A DNA stretch of 64,000 bases, from positions 22,013 to 86,012 of the IMG/VR virus record IMGVR_UViG_3300025769_015982. One strand, written 5' to 3'. Both the position numbers and the translations under genes were made by a program. Source of the DNA: a virus. The notes beneath the pieces are model-generated. The model worked only from the letters and a program-made list of their open reading frames with translations, was not told where the DNA came from and made no database searches. Shown piece by piece: positions 58,698-64,000 of this stretch (positions within the stretch are counted from its first letter, which is position 1; each line of letters begins with the position of its first letter).

Positions 58698-59480
58698 ATG
58701 GCTGGACGTGGACGACCCCGTAAAAATGCTGTTACACCTAAGACGGTGTTGAAGCATGTAGAATTTACAAAGATGAAGGATATCAAGTTTGATCCTTCGT
58801 TGTTTACCCCTATTAAAACAGGTACTATTGTTGATAGTGTTTTAAGTAATGAAGGTGGTATTTTCCCTGGCACTAATACTGTTGTTATTGGTGACCCAGG
58901 TGTGGGTAAGAGTACTGTATTGCTTGATTTGCTTGCTAATTTTCAGGCAAATAATAAGCGTGTATTGTTTATCTCTGGTGAGATGAATGAGATTGACATG
59001 TTTGGTTATGTTAAGCGTTTTCCTAAATTCGCCCAAATTCCTATTTTGTTTATGCAAAATTACTCTTCATGTCCACAAGCTGCTATTGAAAAGTCGCTTG
59101 ATCAAGGATTTGATGTTGTATTGATTGATAGTTGGGCTGAGGTGAATGATATGGTTCAGGAAGAAAATGGTTGGACACGTAAGAAGGCTGAATCATGGTT
59201 GCTTGATTTGATGGATAAGCACAATAAAGCTGATAATGAGCGTTGTAAACATACTGCATTTGTCAATATCCAACAAATGACTAAGGGTGGTGATTTTGCA
59301 GGTTCAAACCGTATTAAGCACATGACTACAGCTATGGCCCAACTTAAGTTTGATGGCCGCGGGCGTGATGCTTTGCGTTACATGGTATTTAGTAAAAACC
59401 GTCGTGGTGATGTGGGTGATAAAATTTATTTCTCACTTGTTAGGGCGGGTAATGTTCGATACAGTTTTGAACAACTATAA
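58698..59480 (+). CDS. RecA/DnaB/RadA-fold ATPase with N-terminal AT-hook
   Basis: 260 residues. Walker A IGDPGVGKSTVLLDLL (about residue 70), LFISGEMNEIDM, Walker B VVLIDSWAEV, and FVNIQQMTKGGDFAGS (motif 3). The layout is that of DnaB/RadA/KaiC-type proteins (SGEM is also the RadA type). The start MAGRGRPRKN is an AT-hook, like the tail of the protein at 1-236. Possible replicative helicase or recombination ATPase; without a hexamerisation domain the role is open. Confidence 0.82.
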   Translation: MAGRGRPRKNAVTPKTVLKHVEFTKMKDIKFDPSLFTPIKTGTIVDSVLSNEGGIFPGTNTVVIGDPGVGKSTVLLDLLANFQANNKRVLFISGEMNEIDMFGYVKRFPKFAQIPILFMQNYSSCPQAAIEKSLDQGFDVVLIDSWAEVNDMVQEENGWTRKKAESWLLDLMDKHNKADNERCKHTAFVNIQQMTKGGDFAGSNRIKHMTTAMAQLKFDGRGRDALRYMVFSKNRRGDVGDKIYFSLVRAGNVRYSFEQL

Positions 59481-59499
59481 AGATTTGTTTTGTGTTGTT

Positions 59500-59540
59500 G
59501 TAGAGGAGGGTGCTGGAGCTTCGGCTCCGCCCCTCTGATA
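59500..59540. terminator. Terminator-like stem-loop with UUCG loop
   Basis: GGAGC-TTCG-GCTCC (59515-59528) with an outer AGAGG/CCTCT helix (59502-59536). Ends the ATPase transcript. Confidence 0.7.
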
Positions 59541-59561
59541 CTAATTTAATTTGAATTCCCT

Positions 59562-59592
59562 CTGACTGAAAGTCAGTCAGTTTATTTTGTTT
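59562..59592 (+). terminator. Stem-loop with T-rich tail
   Basis: CTGACTGA-AAG-TCAGTCAG (59562-59580), a perfect 8-pair stem, then TTTATTTTGTTT. A second terminator behind the first, just before the 59613 gene. Confidence 0.68.
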
Positions 59593-59612
59593 AACCCTTA
59601 ACCCCAAAAATC

Positions 59613-59831
59613 ATGGCTAAGGATAACCCCACTAAAGCCGGCGGCATGCGTCGGTTTGATGAACTTGTTGCTTTGCGCAGCGTATTTGGAAACGATTCAG
59701 TTCTACTTGAAGAATTGGTTCGTGTAATGTCAAATCGTGATGCGAGTTATTTGTTTAGGCGTGTTGCTAAGTCGTTTGATGTGACAGGTGCTCTGAATCG
59801 AGAACTCGATGTCATCAATCAACGTGACTGA
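59613..59831 (+). CDS. Hypothetical protein
   Basis: 72 residues, helical (LLEELVRVMSNRDASYLFRRVAKSF). No family recognised. No clear promoter; the preceding sequence is pyrimidine-rich. Confidence 0.62.
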   Translation: MAKDNPTKAGGMRRFDELVALRSVFGNDSVLLEELVRVMSNRDASYLFRRVAKSFDVTGALNRELDVINQRD

Positions 59832-59989
59832 TGCTTGACATAGTCGATCGGAATAAGCTCAAAATGGAGCTTTACAAGAATGGTGTAAGCGAAGCTAGGC
59901 AACGTGAAATCATTCAGATGTTGGAAGCCGATGAGGAACAAAGATTCCTCTTGGACATTAAAAGTGAACGAGCAGATGAGGACCTTTGA
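59831..59989 (+). CDS. Small hypothetical protein
   Basis: 52 residues, charged, helical (GVSEARQREIIQMLEADEEQRF). Coupled by TGATG to the preceding gene; its last codons lie in the stem of the following terminator. Confidence 0.58.
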   Translation: MLDIVDRNKLKMELYKNGVSEARQREIIQMLEADEEQRFLLDIKSERADEDL

Positions 59990-60000
59990 GTCCTCATCTT
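59974..60000 (+). terminator. Terminator with -33 element in the loop
   Basis: GATGAGGAC-CTTTGA-GTCCTCATC then TTTCGTT. The loop TTTG is the -33 box of the promoter at 59984-60013. Same dual architecture as at 51931. Confidence 0.78.
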
Positions 60001-60013
60001 TCGTTCGTATGTT
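59984..60013 (+). promoter_or_regulatory. Promoter with CGTATGTT variant box
   Basis: TTTG from the terminator loop (59985-59988), 19 bases after the TTG, TATGTT at 60008-60013. One base differs from the CGTATATT core. ATG of the next gene at 60035. Confidence 0.65.
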
Positions 60014-60034
60014 TACGGTATAAGATTAAAGCAG

Positions 60035-60268
60035 ATGAGTTTATTAGATGAATTGAGAAATGTTAAAGTGCTTGCACTTATTGATGACCATAAAAAGAAC
60101 TACCCATCGTCACATAAAAAGATAATGGATGATCTAAAGAACTCAGAGTTCATTGGTGATCTATCAGTGTTCACAGCACAAAATTTGATTAGTTTTGCTG
60201 TTGATAGTGGAATGAAATTTGATACTGATAGTTTTGTTTTGAAATTGTATAAAATTTTTGATAAATGA
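60035..60268 (+). CDS. Hypothetical protein
   Basis: 77 residues, helical and acidic to neutral (ALIDDHKKNYPSSHKKIMDDL). No family recognised. Confidence 0.62.
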   Translation: MSLLDELRNVKVLALIDDHKKNYPSSHKKIMDDLKNSEFIGDLSVFTAQNLISFAVDSGMKFDTDSFVLKLYKIFDK

Positions 60269-60405
60269 GTGAAGAAGATATGAAAGAAAAAGCCATCAAT
60301 GAAATGTTGATGGTAGGTACTGCTAAATTGTTTGGTGCCTCAAATAAATTAATTGCGTTCCAATTGGGATTGGATTTGTTGAATATGTTTACAAAGAAAA
60401 AATGA
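60265..60405 (+). CDS. Tiny hypothetical protein
   Basis: 46 residues, helical (AINEMLMVGTAKLFGASNKL). Coupled by ATGA on both sides. Confidence 0.52.
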   Translation: MSEEDMKEKAINEMLMVGTAKLFGASNKLIAFQLGLDLLNMFTKKK

Positions 60406-60572
60406 CCCGAAATGAATTATTTGATGTGCTCAATGAAATGATTGATCACGTTGGTACTGATGGTGTATTAGATGAATTAACACGAGCCATGTCTACAGAC
60501 GAATTAGAAGAACATGTGAGTCATCTTGATCAATATCTTTTTGATAATCATTTTTTGACCCTTGAAAGCTGA
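60402..60572 (+). CDS. Small acidic hypothetical protein
   Basis: 56 residues, acidic helical (VLNEMIDHVGTDGVLDELTRAMS). Its end overlaps the -33 element of the next promoter. Confidence 0.55.
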   Translation: MTRNELFDVLNEMIDHVGTDGVLDELTRAMSTDELEEHVSHLDQYLFDNHFLTLES

Positions 60573-60590
60573 AAATTCGATCGTATATTA
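60561..60590 (+). promoter_or_regulatory. Promoter, GATCGTATATT series
   Basis: CTTGAAAGC ... ATTCGATCGTATATTA. TTG, 19 bases, TATATT at 60584-60589. First of six near-identical copies with an ATTCGATCGTATATT or GTTCGATCGTATATT core. Confidence 0.8.
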
Positions 60591-60602
60591 AAATAAAAAA
60601 AG

Positions 60603-60782
60603 ATGAGTAAGTTAACAAAATTTGAAAAAGCGCTTATCAGCGCTGGGTTGGAAGCAGTTAAGTCTCAATACGCAGAAGAAAACGAGCGTATCAAAGCAGC
60701 AGGTAATAATCCCATCTTTGGTGACAATTACATCCCAACTATCGTAGAAAATATTACTCACACTTTGAAACTGAACGACTAA
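60603..60782 (+). CDS. Small hypothetical protein
   Basis: 59 residues, helical (FEKALISAGLEAVKSQYAEENER). Coupled by one base to the next gene (TAATG). Confidence 0.58.
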   Translation: MSKLTKFEKALISAGLEAVKSQYAEENERIKAAGNNPIFGDNYIPTIVENITHTLKLND

Positions 60783-60967
60783 TGAGCAACATGAGTTATT
60801 GTCGATTTGAAAACACAATGATCGACCTAAAAGATTGTTTGCGTCATATTGATTATGAAGCAGAAAACAGCCGTGATGAAGAGGCACGTCAAGAAATGCT
60901 TGGAATGTTCAAAGAAATTTTTGAGGATTGGGGCGGGGATGTTGAGCAATACGCCTTGTATCTCTAA
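60782..60967 (+). CDS. Conserved small early phage protein (MSYCRFENT type)
   Basis: 61 residues. SYCRFENTMIDLKDCLRHI is a motif I recall in many small phage early proteins, followed by an acidic helix. Function unknown. Confidence 0.68.
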   Translation: MSNMSYCRFENTMIDLKDCLRHIDYEAENSRDEEARQEMLGMFKEIFEDWGGDVEQYALYL

Positions 60968-60984
60968 AAAAATTAATTTAGCCC

Positions 60985-61014
60985 CTTGTAAACTGAAAAT
61001 TCGATCGTATATTA
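60985..61014 (+). promoter_or_regulatory. Promoter, GATCGTATATT series
   Basis: CTTGTAAACTG ... ATTCGATCGTATATTA; TTG then 19 bases then TATATT at 61008-61013. ATG at 61027. Confidence 0.8.
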
Positions 61015-61026
61015 AAATAAAAAAAG

Positions 61027-61422
61027 ATGGCAACACGAGCAAGCATTAAAATCAGCGACTGCGATGGTAACTTCATTGCAAACATTTATCACCACTACGA
61101 TGGTTACCCTGAGGGGTTGGGTCAGAAATTGATTGACATTTGTGACAGTGGTAAACTTGTAAATGGATTGAGCGCTGGATCAGGTAAACAGTTCAATGGT
61201 TTCAACGATTTAGCTTGTTCAATTGTGTTTGAATTGAAAGAACACTCGGGCAATGGTCGTGTTTATTTGAACACTGAAGACGATTATGGGAAATGTGGTG
61301 AAGATTACCTGTATGAAATTGTTGAAAATCCTGCAATGCGTCAATCACCACTAGTGTTGGTTGAAAATATGAATGGTGAAACTGAATTGGTTCAAGACAT
61401 TTTGGATCGAGTAAATGCCTAA
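61027..61422 (+). CDS. Conserved small phage protein (HHYDGYPEG type)
   Basis: 131 residues. MATRASIKISDCDGNF then IYHHYDGYPEGLGQKLIDI, a family I recall in several phages and plasmids, with an open function. The C-terminal part is acidic. Confidence 0.72.
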   Translation: MATRASIKISDCDGNFIANIYHHYDGYPEGLGQKLIDICDSGKLVNGLSAGSGKQFNGFNDLACSIVFELKEHSGNGRVYLNTEDDYGKCGEDYLYEIVENPAMRQSPLVLVENMNGETELVQDILDRVNA

Positions 61423-61425
61423 CAA

Positions 61426-61602
61426 ATGCTAGATAAAATTAAGTCAAAACTACTTACTAAACTGTTCGTTGATTGGGTTAACGATGAGTTTGATGTTGAA
61501 TTGTTGGAAGCAAGTAAATTGATGATCCAAAACAGGCAGGAGCAAGTTAATTTTTTGGTGGCAAAAGCTAATCCGCCTGAGAAAATTGGTTTTCGATATT
61601 AA
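61426..61602 (+). CDS. Small hypothetical protein
   Basis: 58 residues, helical (KLFVDWVNDEFDVELLEASKLM). No family recognised. Confidence 0.55.
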   Translation: MLDKIKSKLLTKLFVDWVNDEFDVELLEASKLMIQNRQEQVNFLVAKANPPEKIGFRY

Positions 61603-61620
61603 AGGAAATTGATTGAGACG

Positions 61621-61650
61621 CTTGTGGCTTGAAGATTCGATCGTATATTA
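61621..61650 (+). promoter_or_regulatory. Promoter, GATCGTATATT series
   Basis: CTTGTGGCTTGAAGATTCGATCG then TATATT at 61644-61649. ATG at 61663. Confidence 0.8.
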
Positions 61651-61662
61651 AAATAAAAAAGG

Positions 61663-62178
61663 ATGGATAAGTCAATGGAAAGTGTGATGTGGCAAGTGGT
61701 TGAAGATATGAACTTCAATGGGCGTGGTCATCACAAAGCAGGATTGTATTTAACTGATGAATCAGGTTTGTCGGTTGATGGGATGCGAAAGGTTGAGTCA
61801 TTTGCTCGCCGCAAATGTGGCGCACTGTATAGTCAATTGATTGATGTTACAGGTGTGAGTGACGATAGTTATGACGATTTGCGGTGGCAGATTGTTGCCA
61901 ATGGTGAGGAGTTTTACAATAACATCACATTGGAAAAGGCTCAGAGCATGATTGACAACAATGAGTTCACTGAGAGCTTTGGTTATGCGTTCCACAAGAT
62001 TGATGAAATGGAAAGGACGGATGAACGTGAACAGCAGCTTGCTTACGTTGAGCGTTGTCGTCAAGGAATACATGGTAGCTTTTATAAAGCGCTTGTTGAT
62101 GCCTTTGATAAAGCTGACAATACTAATAAGATGAGGTTGTCACTTGGTTTTAAAGAAGTTTTTGGAGATATTGTTTGA
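61663..62178 (+). CDS. Hypothetical protein
   Basis: 171 residues, helical and acidic, with ARRKCGALYSQLIDVTGVSDDSYDD and EKAQSMIDNNEF. No family recognised. Fairly long for the region, so likely functional in early infection. Confidence 0.65.
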   Translation: MDKSMESVMWQVVEDMNFNGRGHHKAGLYLTDESGLSVDGMRKVESFARRKCGALYSQLIDVTGVSDDSYDDLRWQIVANGEEFYNNITLEKAQSMIDNNEFTESFGYAFHKIDEMERTDEREQQLAYVERCRQGIHGSFYKALVDAFDKADNTNKMRLSLGFKEVFGDIV

Positions 62179-62180
62179 CC

Positions 62181-62210
62181 CTTGTAGCTTGAAGGTTCGA
62201 TCGTATATTC
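62181..62210 (+). promoter_or_regulatory. Promoter, GATCGTATATT series
   Basis: CTTGTAGCTTGAAGGTTCGATCG then TATATT at 62204-62209. ATG at 62224. Confidence 0.8.
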
Positions 62211-62223
62211 AAATAAAAAACAA

Positions 62224-62535
62224 ATGAAAATTTTCCATTTCCACCTCGATGACGGTATGTCAAATAAGTCAACTTTGATTTGTGAATTGAAGGACGGTGC
62301 AATCAAATATCGTTACTTCACAGGCACTGCTTCGAGTGGCATTCCGCTTGCGTTGAGTAATTTGCAAGTTGGTTACCTCCATGGTTCTACATTGCCACTG
62401 GATAATTCGCATCGCAACGGCCTTTTTAAGTTTACGAAGCAAGAATTTACTGATCGTGTGCGCTGGATCATCAATATGGATAGTACCAAGCGTGTTGTAA
62501 ATGAAGTTGAAACTGAAGTGGTATTTGAAGCATGA
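62224..62535 (+). CDS. Hypothetical protein
   Basis: 103 residues, strand-rich start (IFHFHLDDGMSNKSTLICEL) and a helical tail. No family recognised. Coupled by ATGA to the next gene. Confidence 0.65.
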   Translation: MKIFHFHLDDGMSNKSTLICELKDGAIKYRYFTGTASSGIPLALSNLQVGYLHGSTLPLDNSHRNGLFKFTKQEFTDRVRWIINMDSTKRVVNEVETEVVFEA

Positions 62536-62756
62536 CTAATTTAGAAACAAGCACTGCACCGATTGTTGCAGATCAAGAAGGTGATCACTACTTTATGGTA
62601 GGTGAAACGGTTTACTACTTGAATGAATTTATGAAAACACTTGGTAACCGGGATTTTGATGGTGTCGCTCACATCACTAACCAAGGAGGAATTGGTATTA
62701 AAGTAGATGAAGCGAACGAGGAGGTTGAGTATACTATCTTTACGGCATCTTACTAG
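62532..62756 (+). CDS. Hypothetical protein
   Basis: 74 residues, acidic, strand-rich (HYFMVGETVYYLNEF; GGIGIKVDEANEEVEYTIF). No family recognised. Confidence 0.62.
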   Translation: MTNLETSTAPIVADQEGDHYFMVGETVYYLNEFMKTLGNRDFDGVAHITNQGGIGIKVDEANEEVEYTIFTASY

Positions 62757-62759
62757 ACG

Positions 62760-62789
62760 CTTGTAGCTTGAGAATTCGATCGTATATTC
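62760..62789 (+). promoter_or_regulatory. Promoter, GATCGTATATT series
   Basis: CTTGTAGCTTGAGAATTCGATCG then TATATT at 62783-62788. ATG at 62805. Confidence 0.8.
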
Positions 62790-62804
62790 AACCAAAAAAA
62801 GGAT

Positions 62805-63065
62805 ATGGGATTTAAGTTAAACATCGTAACAAAGACAAAAATGAGTGCAAAGGAAATGTCACGCACTTTGATCACACTGAATCAAAGTGAAGTGTTTAAG
62901 ATGGGACGTAAAACATACGTTCCATTCAGTGCAATGAGTGTTGTGTTTAACAGCAAAGGTGCAACGAAGCAATTCGATAGAGATTTGGATAGCATTACTC
63001 ATCCCACCAAAGGCAAGTTGTTTTGCCTTCCGAAAAATGTTGAACAGTTCATCAAGGTAGTGTGA
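62805..63065 (+). CDS. Hypothetical protein
   Basis: 86 residues, basic helical/strand (KLNIVTKTKMSAKEMSRTLI). No family recognised. The next start overlaps its stop. Confidence 0.62.
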   Translation: MGFKLNIVTKTKMSAKEMSRTLITLNQSEVFKMGRKTYVPFSAMSVVFNSKGATKQFDRDLDSITHPTKGKLFCLPKNVEQFIKVV

Positions 63066-63328
63066 TGAAGCCATTTTATGAATTACGTGACCCAAGTAGG
63101 TTCGCTGAGGTGTTAGATCGGATGATGCACGATGAACCAATGAAGTGGCAAGGTTGGATGATGGATATGGAAACGAATCAACTGTCACTTGAAGCGTTTC
63201 GTAAGTGGTTGAGTTCAGAATGGTACGAAAAGGAATTGCTTAAGGAAGAGTTTCCTGAATTTCACTTCCTTGATGATGATATGTTGGTTTTGGATATGCA
63301 ACATGAACTTTTAGCAACGTTGAATTGA
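63065..63328 (+). CDS. Hypothetical protein
   Basis: 87 residues from ATG 63065 in TGATG; a GTG one codon earlier is also possible. Trp-rich (MKWQGWMMDME; FRKWLSSEWYEK) then acidic. No family recognised. Confidence 0.62.
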   Translation: MKPFYELRDPSRFAEVLDRMMHDEPMKWQGWMMDMETNQLSLEAFRKWLSSEWYEKELLKEEFPEFHFLDDDMLVLDMQHELLATLN

Positions 63329-63483
63329 TGGAGTTTTTTATTACAGGGTTGGTTGAAGTGCTATTTGCAGTTGCTTGTTTAGTAGTAGGAGTAGGACTAG
63401 TTATAGCATTGTCTCAAGCAGGATTTGATAGTGTTCAGAATCGTGCTTATGAGAATAAAAAGAAATGGGATAGGGAAGCTTGA
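63328..63483 (+). CDS. Small membrane protein
   Basis: 51 residues, one hydrophobic helix (GLVEVLFAVACLVVGVGLVI) then a basic tail. Coupled by TGATG; overlaps the next promoter. Confidence 0.58.
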   Translation: MEFFITGLVEVLFAVACLVVGVGLVIALSQAGFDSVQNRAYENKKKWDREA

Positions 63484-63508
63484 CACTTGAGGATTCGATC
63501 GTATATTC
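63480..63508 (+). promoter_or_regulatory. Promoter, GATCGTATATT series
   Basis: TTGACACTTGAGGATTCGATCG then TATATT at 63502-63507. ATG at 63525. Confidence 0.78.
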
Positions 63509-63524
63509 AAGTAAAGAAAAAGGG

Positions 63525-63983
63525 ATGGATTTGAAATTTCAAACAGCAGAGCAAGTCATGAAAATGAGCAACACGCCTAACGAGGTAGACTTTGAATGTA
63601 ACCGCAACTCCGGTTTCTCAATGAACATCAATGGTTACAGAATCAGTATTCAATTTGGTCCTGGTAATTACATCTCTGATATGGACATTAGAAGAAAAAT
63701 GGATGACTATGAGCCATTGAATTTCAGAATGTTTGGTACTGACGATGCTGAGGTGATGATTTGGGGTCGTGATAATGGAACAATGTTCAACATTGCACCT
63801 CACACAATTGACACTGATGAGGGATTAGATGAGTTTTACGATGCACAAGGCGGACACATGGATCAGGTATTTGGTCATTGTAGCTCCGATTGTGTTGCTC
63901 GGATGATTGGTTGTTTAGCTAGCTGTGGTGATGAGGATCCACGCCGGTCAATTGTTCAAATTTACAATGCAAGTAAAAAATAA
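63525..63983 (+). CDS. Hypothetical protein
   Basis: 152 residues from ATG 63525; the open frame extends upstream but crosses the promoter. Strand-rich (FSMNINGYRISIQF), acidic, with Cys residues (GHCSSDCVARMIGCLASCGDE) near the end that might bind metal. No family recognised. Confidence 0.65.
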   Translation: MDLKFQTAEQVMKMSNTPNEVDFECNRNSGFSMNINGYRISIQFGPGNYISDMDIRRKMDDYEPLNFRMFGTDDAEVMIWGRDNGTMFNIAPHTIDTDEGLDEFYDAQGGHMDQVFGHCSSDCVARMIGCLASCGDEDPRRSIVQIYNASKK

Positions 63984-63985
63984 AG

Positions 63986-64000
63986 ATGATGATAAGTGTG
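63986..64000 (+). CDS. Possible start of a further gene (cut by window end)
   Basis: ATGATGATAAGTGTG follows the previous stop by 2 bases and may begin the next gene; five codons only. Confidence 0.35.

Noticed and set aside
63480-63524. Upstream TTG start for the last hypothetical gene
   Set aside because: The extension is the promoter sequence itself.

Overview
The window looks like part of a large tailed-phage genome with a T4-like replication module, infecting a member of the Bacteroidetes (a marine flavobacterium is a guess). The phage reading rests on a PolB polymerase, T4-type sliding clamp and two-part clamp loader, dense ATGA-coupled genes almost all on one strand, a tRNA cluster and many tiny early genes. 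The Bacteroidetes reading rests on the promoters: a -33 TTG or TTTG, 19-20 nt, then TATATT(T/A/C)A, matching the family's TTTG / TAnnTTTG pattern. Leaders are short and A-rich with no Shine-Dalgarno motif. No capsid, tail, terminase or lysis genes lie here.

Layout. (1) 0.2-5.1 kb is a 7-deazaguanine DNA-modification operon: QueD-like, DpdA-like transglycosylase, a membrane-anchored nuclease, a QueC-family protein without its zinc cysteines, QueE, a hypoxanthine-guanine phosphoribosyltransferase and FolE2. Together they could convert GTP to a 7-deazaguanine base and swap it for guanine in phage DNA. (2) 5.1-15.8 kb is nucleotide metabolism and replication: MazG-like hydrolase, thioredoxin, a PolB polymerase split into two genes around a small insert, sliding clamp, GroES, GroEL, clamp loader large and small subunits, a DUF1599/Nmad1-like protein, a Cas4/RecB-like nuclease and a membrane protein. 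(3) 15.8-47.6 kb is a ribbon-helix-helix regulator with a palindrome in front of it, then about 31 kb of sugar genes in one orientation. These include about 14 glycosyltransferase-like proteins, two carbamoyltransferases, a nonulosonic (sialic/legionaminic-type) acid set, a 3,4-ketoisomerase, a sugar C-methyltransferase, aminotransferases, epimerases/dehydratases, a HAD-nucleotidyltransferase fusion, a PIG-L deacetylase and a 2OG oxygenase. The output is probably a decorated surface or virion glycan. (4) 47.6-64 kb is an early-type region: many small proteins, Hsp20, a MoxR/CobS-like ATPase, a DUF932 protein, six tRNAs, a RecA-fold ATPase and repeated near-identical promoters each driving one to four small genes. 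The only convincing minus-strand gene encodes a 49-residue lipoprotein at 56.7 kb.

The modification operon, replisome and sugar cluster are packed head to tail with 1-26 nt overlaps, so they probably run as long polycistronic messages. The right end is organised as short promoter-terminator modules, and its coding sequence is visibly richer in G and C (TTG leucine, CGT arginine) than the very AT-rich sugar cluster.
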